A stretch of 34,798 nucleotides of DNA from Fontibacillus panacisegetis (GTDB lineage Bacteria > Bacillota > Bacilli > Paenibacillales > Paenibacillaceae): the NCBI RefSeq assembly GCF_900102215.1, contig NZ_FNBG01000042.1:1-34798 (forward strand), in the 5' to 3' direction. Numbering within the stretch: the stretch's first letter is position 1; each line of letters starts with the position of its first letter. The position numbers and the translations under genes are program-made. The notes below the pieces were generated by a model. That model had not been told where the DNA came from. It was given only the letters and a program-made list of their open reading frames with translations, and did no database searches. Shown here piece after piece: positions 7,854-15,429 of the stretch.

Positions 7854-9224
7854 TTAGGCCAGAACGCCCTCTTTAGCAATAGTCGGAACTTCAGGCAACG
7901 CTCCGAGACCTGCTGTATTCAAGAAATTCCAAGGCTTGTTATAATGCGGCTGGAAGAAGAAATCGACGAAGGCGAGCTCTTCCATTTTCATACTGTTCTG
8001 AATACAGACCGAGATGGTATTGATCGATTGTGTCAGGTCCACTTTGGACATGATTTGTGCACCGAGAATTCGTCTCGTTCCTTTTTCGTAAACAACCTTC
8101 AGCATAACTTCCTCATGTGTAGGCATAAACTCAGGGCGATAGTTATCAGTGATCATAACCGCTTCCGCCTCGATTCCTGCCTCTTTAGCAGCTACCTCCG
8201 TCAAGCCAGTACCCGCGATATTATCTTCATAGATTTTGATGCCCGAAGTACCTTGTGTCCCCATATATTTCACGGTAGGAGCAACCAGATTGCGAGCTAT
8301 GAGAGTTCCCATACGAACCGCATTTGTTGCTAATGGGATGTAAGCCGCTTTTCCCGTTGGGTTATAGAAAATAGCGCAGCTATCTCCCGCCGCATATACA
8401 TCTCTTGTGCTCGTTCTCATATATTCATCAACGACAATCGCACCGTTATCCAGCATATCAACCTGACCCTGAAGCAGCACCGTATTCGGACGGAAGCCGA
8501 TGCACAATATAACGAGATCTGCTTCATATTCTCCCCGATCCGTCACCACTTTGTTGACTGTACCTTCGCCTTCAAATCGGACGACCTTTTCTCCAAGAGC
8601 AAGAACAATTCCGTGATCCTGTAAGGACTTTTCAATTTTATCCGTATACTCTGCGTCTAAATATTTGCTCAGAATTCGATCCTCAGCATCAATTAGCGTA
8701 ACTTGCTTACCGTTCAGTTGAAAGGCTTCTACCAATTCCACTCCGATATATCCTGCACCGACAACGACAATATGGTTCGCCTGTTTGGATTTTTCAATGA
8801 TTGTGTTGGAATGGTTGAAGTTTTTCGAGAGCAAAATGTTATCCAGTCCAATTCCCTCGAACTTAGGAACAACAGGCCACGAGCCGGTAGTAACAATCAA
8901 CTTGTCAAAAGTATCTTCGAGCTCCTCCCCGTTTTCCAGGTTGCGTGCACGCAGTGTTTTTCCAGTCGTATCGACTGAAATGACCTCATGCCGCATTTTT
9001 GTAATTACACCAAGCTCAGCTAGCTGCTGAGGCGAGGAGTAGAACAGTCCCTGCGGGTCCTCCACCATACCTCCGACATACAAAGCTATGCCACACGATA
9101 AAAAGGATATATTATCATTACGTTCATACACCGTAATTTCTGCCTCCGGATAAAGCTTGGCTGTATTTACAATCGCTGCTGTCCCTGCATGTGTACATCC
9201 GATAACTGCTACTTTCATCATCAA
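7854..9224 (-). CDS. nox: Water-forming NADH oxidase (Nox)
   Basis: A 456-residue FAD flavoprotein of the NADH oxidase/CoA-disulfide reductase group, which oxidises NADH and reduces oxygen to water in the cytoplasm. The FAD-binding start reads VAVIGCTHAGTAA. The single redox-active cysteine is Cys44 in SFLSCGIALYVGG, equivalent to Cys42 of streptococcal and lactobacillal Nox. The NAD-binding Rossmann motif is VVVGAGYIGVELVEAF near residues 150-165, and the second FAD site is DVYAAGDSCAIF. The C-terminal dimerisation domain ends with FFFQPHYNKPWNF. GGAGG precedes three tandem ATG codons, so the exact start is uncertain by two codons. Upstream lie three Fnr/Rex-like palindromes. Coenzyme A-disulfide reductase activity is the main alternative. 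Confidence 0.9.
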   Translation of the reverse strand: MMMKVAVIGCTHAGTAAIVNTAKLYPEAEITVYERNDNISFLSCGIALYVGGMVEDPQGLFYSSPQQLAELGVITKMRHEVISVDTTGKTLRARNLENGEELEDTFDKLIVTTGSWPVVPKFEGIGLDNILLSKNFNHSNTIIEKSKQANHIVVVGAGYIGVELVEAFQLNGKQVTLIDAEDRILSKYLDAEYTDKIEKSLQDHGIVLALGEKVVRFEGEGTVNKVVTDRGEYEADLVILCIGFRPNTVLLQGQVDMLDNGAIVVDEYMRTSTRDVYAAGDSCAIFYNPTGKAAYIPLATNAVRMGTLIARNLVAPTVKYMGTQGTSGIKIYEDNIAGTGLTEVAAKEAGIEAEAVMITDNYRPEFMPTHEEVMLKVVYEKGTRRILGAQIMSKVDLTQSINTISVCIQNSMKMEELAFVDFFFQPHYNKPWNFLNTAGLGALPEVPTIAKEGVLA

Positions 9225-9251
9225 TTCCTCCAGAATAAATTATTTTAATAA

Positions 9252-9267
9252 TGTGAAATTATTCACT
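9252..9267. promoter_or_regulatory. Rex/Fnr-like palindrome, site A, at nox
   Basis: TGTGAAATTATTCACT. It matches the inner Rex consensus TGTGAA-N4-TTCAC exactly as well as the Fnr pattern TGTGA-N6-TCACA. It lies only 28 bases before the start codon, a position suited to repression rather than activation. Confidence 0.55.
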
Positions 9268-9370
9268 TTTGACCGAATACTTTCGTATTGAATGGATCAA
9301 ATTACCTTCCTGCATCAAGAACACTTACTTACGTTGCTCATAAACATAAAAAAATAAAACTCGATTTGGT

Positions 9371-9386
9371 TGTGAAATTAATCACC
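9371..9386. promoter_or_regulatory. Fnr/Rex-like palindrome, site B, at nox
   Basis: TGTGAAATTAATCACC. A TATGTT -10 candidate lies 33 bases downstream on the minus strand (9343-9348), nearly the spacing of an activated promoter. Confidence 0.5.
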
Positions 9387-9402
9387 TTTAAGTATATTAT
9401 AG

Positions 9403-9418
9403 TGTGACTTTTTTCACA
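9403..9418. promoter_or_regulatory. Fnr/Rex-like palindrome, site C, at nox
   Basis: TGTGACTTTTTTCACA, a perfect TGTGA-N6-TCACA. It is centred 32 bases upstream of site B, that is about three helical turns on the same face. Confidence 0.55.
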
Positions 9419-9470
9419 TTTCAAGAGGTAATTTATTAAATTTTAAATATTATCTCTTTTAGCTATTTAT

Positions 9471-9515
9471 AAAAAAATCCCCTGAATTCATCCTGCTCAT
9501 TGAATTCAGAGGATT
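9471..9515 (-). terminator. Terminator after the ABC ATPase/permease remnant
   Basis: AATCCCCTGAATTCA (9476-9490) pairs with TGAATTCAGAGGATT (9501-9515) at 14 of 15 positions. On the minus strand it is followed by TTTTTTT (9477-9471). It once terminated the permease gene and now ends the truncated operon. Confidence 0.85.
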
Positions 9516-9519
9516 CTAA

Positions 9520-9654
9520 CTATTTAGACCCGGACTTAGCGCCTGTCCCGGTGTTTTTCATGAGCCACAAGAAATAAGGAGCTCCAAGCAAGGCAACGAC
9601 AAGGCCTGAAGGAATTTCCTTCGGCGCCAATACGACACGGCCAGCTATGGTTTG
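9520..9654 (-). pseudogene. C-terminal remnant of a FecCD-type siderophore permease
   Basis: Read on the minus strand, the 44 codons after the ATPase stop encode QTIAGRVVLAPKEIPSG, then LVVALLGAPYFLWLM and a short hydrophilic tail before TAG at 9520-9522. This is the hallmark C-terminus of BtuC/FecCD permeases (R-x-l-xAPxE-lPvG, then xALxGAPxFLxLL). There is no start codon or ribosome site, and the rest of the permease, about 290 residues, is missing. The fragment is in the same frame as the ATPase and separated from it only by TAG at 9655-9657. A deletion that joined the ATPase gene to the end of the permease gene explains this best. The last residues of the ATPase (VASTL) might themselves be permease-derived. 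Confidence 0.8.
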
Positions 9655-10527
9655 CTACAGGGTAGAGGCAACTTTATTTGCAAGCTCCCGTTCATCATTT
9701 TTCTTTTCGAGCTTATTGCGATTCCCTTTGCCCTCTGAAGCAGCACGATAAAGCTCATATGGAAGACATAATGGCACACCACTTCGAGGGTCTGTCACGA
9801 TATCAGCCTCAATTCCGAATACTTCACGAAGCACCTCAGAAGTGACAACCTCCTCCGGAGTTCCTGAAGCAATGGCTTGCCCCTTCTTGATCGCAATCAT
9901 ATGATGCGCATATCTGGCAGCATGGTTCAAGTCATGAACTACCATAATAATGGTACGCTGTGACTCAACATTAAGCTCCTCCAATAGCTGAAGTACTTCT
10001 AATTGATGCGCCATATCGAGGAAAGTCGTAGGCTCATCCAAGAACAGAATATCCGTTTCTTGTGCCAGAGCCATAGCGATCCAGGCCCGCTGCCGTTGAC
10101 CTCCAGAAAGCTGTTCCAATGCACGATCACTGAATTCGATCATTTTGGTAGCCTCGATCGCCCATTCTACCACTTTGCGATCTTCTGCCTTCAGTCCGCC
10201 AAAGCCCTTTTGATGAGGAAAACGACCATACGATACCAGCTCATAAACCGTTAGTCCTTCAGGAGCTGTAGGATTTTGTGGCAAAATAGCCAACTGCTTC
10301 GCTACTTCCCGCGTCGACTGCTTATGAATGGACTTGCCATCCAGCAGCACGCTGCCGGCTTTAGGATTTAATATCCGAGCCATCGTCTTTAGAATCGTCG
10401 ATTTACCAGAACCGTTAGCACCTACAAGAGCCGTCACCTTACCTTCCGGAATGGAAATATTCAAATCCTCGACGATTAAGCGATCCTCATAGGCAATATC
10501 CAGATGAGAAGTCTTTAACGATATCAT
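9655..10527 (-). CDS. Iron-siderophore ABC transporter ATPase (FecE/YusV-like)
   Basis: A 290-residue ATPase that powers import of ferric siderophores or related chelates. It has Walker A GANGSGKST, Q-loop AILPQNPTAPEG, signature LSGGQRQRAWIAMAL, Walker B DILFLDEPTTFLD and the H-loop VVHDLNHAARYA, all typical of the FecE/FhuC class. The longer frame starts at 10578, but the ATG at 10527 (MISLKTSHLD) has GGAAAGGAAGAG just upstream and matches family starts. A perfect Fur box lies at 10652-10666. No substrate-binding protein or intact permease is adjacent; only a permease C-terminal fragment follows. Like YusV of B. subtilis it may serve permeases encoded elsewhere, or it may be a decaying relic. 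The C-terminal 40 residues are unusually charged for the family. Confidence 0.9.
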   Translation of the reverse strand: MISLKTSHLDIAYEDRLIVEDLNISIPEGKVTALVGANGSGKSTILKTMARILNPKAGSVLLDGKSIHKQSTREVAKQLAILPQNPTAPEGLTVYELVSYGRFPHQKGFGGLKAEDRKVVEWAIEATKMIEFSDRALEQLSGGQRQRAWIAMALAQETDILFLDEPTTFLDMAHQLEVLQLLEELNVESQRTIIMVVHDLNHAARYAHHMIAIKKGQAIASGTPEEVVTSEVLREVFGIEADIVTDPRSGVPLCLPYELYRAASEGKGNRNKLEKKNDERELANKVASTL

Positions 10528-10651
10528 GGCCACTCTTCCTTTCCGTGAGTCATTTCGCTGCACGGGTGTACAGAGCATAACTCACTACATAAACGGAAAT
10601 TTATGATTTTATTTTTATTTGAACCACCAATTCTCACTTCCTTAAAGATAC

Positions 10652-10666
10652 TGATAATCATTATCA
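10652..10666. promoter_or_regulatory. Fur box upstream of the ABC ATPase
   Basis: TGATAATCATTATCA is a perfect 7-1-7 inverted repeat identical to the Bacillus Fur consensus TGATAAT-N-ATTATCA. It lies about 125 bases upstream of the ATPase start. Confidence 0.85.
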
Positions 10667-10714
10667 TTTGTCAATATTAAAATTTAAATATCTGTCTATT
10701 CTGTTCCATATAGC

Positions 10715-10746
10715 AAAAAGACCGAAGGCTTTCAAGGCCCTCGGTC
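10715..10746 (-). terminator. Terminator of the VanY-like gene
   Basis: GACCGAAGGC (10720-10729) pairs with GCCCTCGGTC (10737-10746) with one mismatch. The minus strand then runs into TTTTT (10719-10715). Confidence 0.85.
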
Positions 10747-10766
10747 CAATTCATGTTTTCGCAATA

Positions 10767-11657
10767 TCAGGGATTCGCCATTACTGGAACAGCATTGTAG
10801 TATTCCTCTAATGTAATGTTATTATCTACAATGTATGTTGCAATTTCTACACCAACATAGCGGAGATGCCAAGGCTCGTACTTATAGCCTGTGATGGATT
10901 CTTTCCCTTCTGGATAGCGGATAATGTAGCCGTATTCTCCTACATGCTCTGCCAGCCATTTAGCTTCCTTTGTATCACCGAAGCAATCTTCAGCCGCGCA
11001 TTTTCCGTCACTGCCAGACACATCAATCGAAAGTCCTGTCTCATGCTCACTATGGCCTGGTACTGCGCTGTATGTTTTTGCTTTTTCCTCACCATCTTTA
11101 GCTACATAGCGATTAAACAGAGAGGTCTGAGTACTGTGTGAACGGTAAGCCGATACCCCTGCCAAATAAATTCCATCCTCTTCTGCCCCAGCAAACAATT
11201 TCTCAAGCGCTGCTGCCGCTTCGCTACGCATCATGCGTTTTTCAATTTTCTCTTTAAAGGTGAAGCGTACATCAGGATATACTAGATCAGTCGGTACATG
11301 ATCCTCCGGAAGAGCAAATTCCTTGTTAACTAGCACAGCCACACTATTTGCGTCAGCCGCTGCCGACTTGTCCGGAGAGTTACTTTGGTTAACTGCCGAA
11401 TCCGAGTTTCCTTCTCCTTCTACTTCTCCATCTACTTTACCGTCCCCTGAGTCAGTATTGCTATTTGGGGTTGTATTTTCAGTTCCATTTACTTCAGATT
11501 GAGAGGATGTTGGATCACTGTTTTTAGTTTCGGTTGATCCATTATCACTGCATCCTGCAAAAACAACAGCCGCCAACACCAGGGTCAGTGCAGTCATTAA
11601 CGATCCTTTAACCAGTCTCTTACGATGGAAGAGCCACTCTCTTACGATATTTTTCAT
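10767..11657 (-). CDS. VanY-type D-alanyl-D-alanine carboxypeptidase lipoprotein
   Basis: A 296-residue M15B zinc peptidase that trims the terminal D-Ala from peptidoglycan stem peptides outside the membrane. The N-terminus has a charged region, a hydrophobic stretch and the lipobox VFAGC, so it should be a lipoprotein. A low-complexity Asn/Ser/Asp/Glu-rich linker of about 70 residues follows. The catalytic domain shows AYRSHSTQTSLFNRYV, then PGHSEHETGLSIDV with the zinc-binding His and Asp, and EPWHLRYVG with the catalytic Glu and third zinc ligand His. An earlier ATG exists at 11687, but the ATG at 11657 follows AAGGAGG by 7 bases and is chosen. The gene lies 48 bases downstream of the helicase gene and has its own terminator. 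Confidence 0.92.
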   Translation of the reverse strand: MKNIVREWLFHRKRLVKGSLMTALTLVLAAVVFAGCSDNGSTETKNSDPTSSQSEVNGTENTTPNSNTDSGDGKVDGEVEGEGNSDSAVNQSNSPDKSAAADANSVAVLVNKEFALPEDHVPTDLVYPDVRFTFKEKIEKRMMRSEAAAALEKLFAGAEEDGIYLAGVSAYRSHSTQTSLFNRYVAKDGEEKAKTYSAVPGHSEHETGLSIDVSGSDGKCAAEDCFGDTKEAKWLAEHVGEYGYIIRYPEGKESITGYKYEPWHLRYVGVEIATYIVDNNITLEEYYNAVPVMANP

Positions 11658-11705
11658 TGTGCTTCCTCCTTGCTTTTTGCTTCTCACCGATTCAACAAAA
11701 ATAAC

Positions 11706-13160
11706 TTAACGACCTCTTCGTCCGCCCTGATCTCTGCCGCCACGACGACCGCCTTGTCCTTCACGACTTTGTTGACGTCCATTCCCACTATTGTTATTGC
11801 GCCCTGAACCGCCCGTACTGCTTACGCGGCTCCTGTTACCTTTACTTTGTTGGCCGCCTTGACCGTGCCCTTGGCCGCCCTGATTGCGCGAGCCTTGACC
11901 ACGAGAGCCTCTTCCACCTGTACCTTGGCCGCGTGAGCCTCGACGTGATCCTTCTCTGTCCGAATCTTGACGACGTAATCCATCCTCGCCACGACGTGAA
12001 CCTTCACTAGACATTGGCCCAGCCGATAATCCACTTTTTTCGTTACGCTGACGTTCCAATTTGCGGTTAATACCTCGTTCAATATTTCGAAGTGCATCTA
12101 TATCCCTAGGTGCTGCAAAAGTAATCGCAACTCCTTTTTCCCCAGCACGGCCAGTCCGACCAATCCGGTGAATGTAGTAATCCACTTCTTGAGGGATGTC
12201 ATAATTGAATACGTGGGTAACTCCCTCAACATCAATACCACGAGCCGCAACATCTGTTGCAACAAGCAGTTCCAGCTTCGCATCCCGAAAAGCACGCATA
12301 ACCTGCTCACGCTTGGATTGCGACAAATCGCCATGAAGCTCATCCGATTTAAAGCCGGCCTCCTGAAGCGCTTTATTTAGTGTACTTGCGCGACGTTTTG
12401 TCCGGCAAAAAATAACGGCCAAATATGGACGTTCCTTGCGAATCATATCAATTAACGTAGCCTGTTTGGCGCGATCCGTACATTCTACGACAATTTGGCG
12501 AATGCTATCGAGCGTTACACGTGAATTGTCAGCTACACGAATATCGTGGGGCTGATTCATATAGGTTTTTGCCAATCTTTTCACATTATCCGGCATTGTA
12601 GCTGAGAATAACATCGTCTGACGGCTTCTTGGCACACGTGTAATAATATCCTCGACTTCAGCAAGAAAACCCATATGCAGCATTTGATCTGCTTCATCTA
12701 ATACGAGCGTGCGCACAGAGCCGAGAGTAAGAGAGCCACGACGCAAATGATCAAGCAGCCGTCCCGGTGTTCCGATGACAAGCTGTGTTCCGTTATGCAA
12801 TTTACGCAGCTGGCGTTCCACATCTTGCCCACCATAAGCGGCTAGAACAGACATGCCTTCACGAGCTGCCGCTAACTTACGAGCCTCTGCCGTAATTTGA
12901 ATAGCAAGCTCACGTGTCGGGGTAATGATTAATGCTTGTGCATCCGGACGATCTGTACGAATTTTCTCCATAATCGGCAGTAAAAAAGCAAGCGTCTTGC
13001 CCGTACCTGTCTGCGCCTGAACTACAGCGTCCTCGCCCGCTAACAAAGTCGGGATTGCCTTCTCCTGAACAGGCGTCGGAGTCACGATGCCTTGTCCCTG
13101 CAGTATATGAAGAAGAGCCGTTGAGAGGCCCATTTTCTCAAAAGTTGTTGTCAAATACAT
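11706..13160 (-). CDS. DEAD-box ATP-dependent RNA helicase with Gly/Arg-rich tail
   Basis: A 484-residue RNA helicase of the CshA/DeaD/RhlE type that unwinds short RNA duplexes in ribosome assembly and mRNA turnover. All core motifs are present: FEKMGL with the Q motif TPVQ, Walker A AQTGTGKT (49-56), PTRELA, TPGR, DEAD, SAT, the RNA-binding ARGIDV, and HRIGRTGR. After about residue 380 the protein becomes a basic, low-complexity tail rich in Gly, Arg, Ser and Gln with RGG-like repeats. Such tails bind RNA and are disordered. GAGGTGA precedes the ATG. In cold-adapted or cold-shocked Firmicutes such helicases are induced by cold, but no cold-shock leader is evident here. Confidence 0.95.
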   Translation of the reverse strand: MYLTTTFEKMGLSTALLHILQGQGIVTPTPVQEKAIPTLLAGEDAVVQAQTGTGKTLAFLLPIMEKIRTDRPDAQALIITPTRELAIQITAEARKLAAAREGMSVLAAYGGQDVERQLRKLHNGTQLVIGTPGRLLDHLRRGSLTLGSVRTLVLDEADQMLHMGFLAEVEDIITRVPRSRQTMLFSATMPDNVKRLAKTYMNQPHDIRVADNSRVTLDSIRQIVVECTDRAKQATLIDMIRKERPYLAVIFCRTKRRASTLNKALQEAGFKSDELHGDLSQSKREQVMRAFRDAKLELLVATDVAARGIDVEGVTHVFNYDIPQEVDYYIHRIGRTGRAGEKGVAITFAAPRDIDALRNIERGINRKLERQRNEKSGLSAGPMSSEGSRRGEDGLRRQDSDREGSRRGSRGQGTGGRGSRGQGSRNQGGQGHGQGGQQSKGNRSRVSSTGGSGRNNNSGNGRQQSREGQGGRRGGRDQGGRRGR

Positions 13161-13272
13161 TCACCTCATTATTTAGTAGACGCCAGCATCATTATTTCTG
13201 TTACTGACATCGCTGTATCTCACAGCCCTCTTATTGTACCAGAGATTGCTCTGAAATACCTTTTAATAAACT

Positions 13273-13302
13273 AAAAAGAGCTCCAGGTTAACCCGGAACT
13301 CT
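13273..13302 (-). terminator. Terminator of the ThuA-like gene, overlapping its stop codon
   Basis: AGAGCTCC (13277-13284) pairs with GGAACTCT (13295-13302) with one mismatch and an inner AGG/CCC extension. The minus strand runs into TTTTT. The stop codon of the gene lies inside the stem. Confidence 0.8.
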
Positions 13303-13935
13303 AGCAGCCCATTTAGCTGCTTGCAATATTAGCTTCCGATATTCACTATGTTGAAAAGCGGACTGATCCCGCCCAGGCATCAAGTATACAACCCGACCCA
13401 AACCATAGTTATGGGCCCAGGCAGCAGGCTGCCATTCTCCTTCCAAACCATATTCCATCAAGACTGTCGTTTCCATAAAACGATCGAATTCAAACCAATA
13501 AGGCTCATCCTCAATTTCAAACGGCTCAATATTTTCCATAATGTCATGATCCGGGGTCGTGATTCTCATCTTCAGCTTGCGAATGGATGGGTGAGCCGTA
13601 TTCTTGGCGCCAATCATTTGTGCCAGCTCATATTTCTTGTTAAGCACGATCCCGTTATGAAGTACCAGAAGTCCACCTCCACCACTAACATACGAGAGAA
13701 GGCCTGCCGTTTGCTTGGAGGATAATTTCTCCATCCATGTATCATGGTATGAAATACATAGATCATATGCCTCTAGGTTATCCTTCTCCAGCATTTGCTT
13801 ATTCTCGGTACATTGTACTGTAAATTGCTCATACAAAATACGAGTTATCTCCTCATCCACCCCTTGTAGGGGATGAAATCTAGGATGAGTATAGTCTCCA
13901 ATCAACAGTGCTTTTCTTTTATATATCGCGTTCAT
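13288..13935 (-). CDS. ThuA-like domain protein (class I amidotransferase-like fold)
   Basis: A 215-residue cytoplasmic protein matching the ThuA family, a flavodoxin-like/glutamine amidotransferase-like fold named for trehalose utilisation. Diagnostic pieces are KALLIGDYTHPRFHP, YVSGGGGLLVLHNG, the 'TAHPSI' segment, and WAHNYGLGRVVYLMPGRD near the C-terminus. No catalytic Cys of true amidotransferases is seen at the expected nucleophile turn, where the chain reads VLHNG. GGAGG precedes the ATG by 6 bases. It lies 52 bases after the HemD-like gene on the same strand and is probably co-transcribed with it. The biochemical role of this family is poorly known; carbohydrate metabolism is only suggested by the family name. 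Confidence 0.8.
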   Translation of the reverse strand: MNAIYKRKALLIGDYTHPRFHPLQGVDEEITRILYEQFTVQCTENKQMLEKDNLEAYDLCISYHDTWMEKLSSKQTAGLLSYVSGGGGLLVLHNGIVLNKKYELAQMIGAKNTAHPSIRKLKMRITTPDHDIMENIEPFEIEDEPYWFEFDRFMETTVLMEYGLEGEWQPAAWAHNYGLGRVVYLMPGRDQSAFQHSEYRKLILQAAKWAARVPG

Positions 13936-13987
13936 TTTGAACCTCCTATTGCTAAACCTTGCTTTAATACTATTCCAAACTATTCAA

Positions 13988-14824
13988 TTATTTATTTTCT
14001 GCCACCATAGCCTTGGCCTCTCCGGCATAATAACGGGCCAGCTCAACCATCATGCTGCCCATTCGCTCTTCTTTAGGAGCAACAACCCGGGGAACTCCAG
14101 CCTCAAACAATCCTTGAGCCGTAACTTTACCTACTGCCACCGCGATTACTGTCCCTTCGAGCGCTTGGATAAGCTCATCCAGCTTGCTCTTTTTTGTGGC
14201 ATGCTCCATCAGGAACCTGACTTGCGGACCACTCGTAAAAGTAACCGCATCTACTCTTCCCTCAGTAATATCGCATAACAGCTGTTCCAATGCTTCCTCA
14301 GGAGGCGCGATATGCCGATAAGGGAGTATTTGCTTACAGGTTGCACCTTGTTCTTCAAGCCAAGATACCAATCGGGGATTTGGGTCACCATATAACTGCA
14401 GCATTACAGTCTTATTATTCAAATCATATGCTGAAAGCTCCCGTATTAATCCTTCGGTACTTCCATCATCATCGCGAACCTTTATAGTAAGCTGACGTTT
14501 TTTTAGAGCATTTGCCGTTTTATATCCTCTGGCAGCTATGTTATTCTCGCGGAGAATGTCCCAAAGCTGTCCGGCAACCCCCATATCTTCAGCTAAATCA
14601 AACAACGCTTCTAATCCTACTCCCGTGGTAAATATCGACCAATCCGGCGGCGAGTTTACCCATGAAATAATCCCATTCCGCAAATCAAGATCATCCAAAA
14701 TCACAGTTCCCTGTGCTGGTCTGTATAGCGGCACGCCTCCCATGTTCTCGACTAGCTTGCCAAGTTCCTGAGATCGCCTTGGTCCAGTAAGCGCCACTCT
14801 CTTTCCTTCCAGTCTACGCGCCAT
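13988..14824 (-). CDS. hemD: Uroporphyrinogen-III synthase (HemD-like)
   Basis: A 278-residue protein that would close and invert ring D of hydroxymethylbilane to give uroporphyrinogen III in tetrapyrrole synthesis. It shows the two alpha/beta domains of the fold: an N-terminal RVALTGPRRSQELGKLVENMGG with FTTGVGLEAL, and a C-terminal VDAVTFTSGPQVRFLMEHA followed by VIAVAVGKVTAQGLFEAGV. These match the conserved 'FTSxxxV' and 'aiGxxTaxaL' elements. An ATG at 14842 is open, but the ATG at 14824 (MARRLEGK) follows GGAGG by 6 bases. It is away from any other hem gene, so it may be a second copy or a paralogue. It appears to share a transcript with the ThuA-like gene. Confidence 0.8.
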   Translation of the reverse strand: MARRLEGKRVALTGPRRSQELGKLVENMGGVPLYRPAQGTVILDDLDLRNGIISWVNSPPDWSIFTTGVGLEALFDLAEDMGVAGQLWDILRENNIAARGYKTANALKKRQLTIKVRDDDGSTEGLIRELSAYDLNNKTVMLQLYGDPNPRLVSWLEEQGATCKQILPYRHIAPPEEALEQLLCDITEGRVDAVTFTSGPQVRFLMEHATKKSKLDELIQALEGTVIAVAVGKVTAQGLFEAGVPRVVAPKEERMGSMMVELARYYAGEAKAMVAENK

Positions 14825-15204
14825 GTTCTCCCTCCGATTCAACCATATTACAGCTTTACACTAGTTCAAGCTTATACGACATGAGCATTGAAGTAAATCA
14901 TTTCATCGCAACTATTCTCGCCTCGATGGCATATTTCATGACATGTTCAAAGAAAATAGCACCATTGTATCAATTACATAATTCCAAAGTACCTTAGCTG
15001 TCCTCCCCAAACTTTGTGATCGTTGACCTACCAGAAGGAGTTTGATGCTCTGTTCGCCACTTCTACGTCACCTTTGATGCTCATCCTCCCGTTTGATGCA
15101 ACGCTAGTGGGCGTTTGCGTCAGATCGATTGCTTTTCATCAAAAAAATTGCACTTTCACATGTATTCTATATAATGTTTTCAGTAAACAAAAAGGACTCA
15201 GAAA
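14825..15204. other. Intergenic stretch with no recognised feature
   Basis: This interval holds the ribosome site of the HemD-like gene at its left edge. TTTGATGC occurs three times between 15042 and 15100, without a regular pattern. The open frames here have no ribosome site and no family resemblance. I see no RNA gene. Confidence 0.4.
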
Positions 15205-15418
15205 GGACTGTCCCTAAGGGGAAAAAGCAGCTGTTAGAGCCTGAATAACGGAAATAACTTACCTTATTTCAGGAAATGAGTTCAATATAAGGGGGGACTA
15301 AAATGCGGGAGAATAGCTATTAACAAGGCGCCCTTGTAAATACTGTTGTTGAGAAAATGAGTACTAAAGACGAGGGGGATGTCACCACGCAGATAAAAAT
15401 CCACTTATGGGACACCCC
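15205..15418. mobile_element. Candidate 214-bp MITE or IS relic
   Basis: The left end GGACTGTCCCTAAGGGG (15205-15221) and the reverse complement of the right end, GGGGTGTCCCATAAGTGG (15401-15418), share the core TGTCCC-(A)-TAAG-x-GG. Such ends resemble those of IS1182-like elements. Inside, CCTGAATAAC (15240-15249) and TTATTTCAGG (15264-15273) form an imperfect inverted repeat. There is no transposase frame. The relic ends 12 bases before the stop codon of the response regulator. Confidence 0.45.
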
Positions 15419-15429
15419 ATTTATACAGA

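Noticed and set aside
11822..12097. 91-codon open frame on the minus strand in the helicase tail
   Set aside because: It is an out-of-frame reading of the Gly/Arg-rich codons of the helicase; the repeated VKV/EA residues follow from that base composition.
15023..15217. 64-codon open frame on the plus strand
   Set aside because: It has no convincing ribosome site, a Cys- and Phe-rich random-looking product, and it runs into the candidate MITE.
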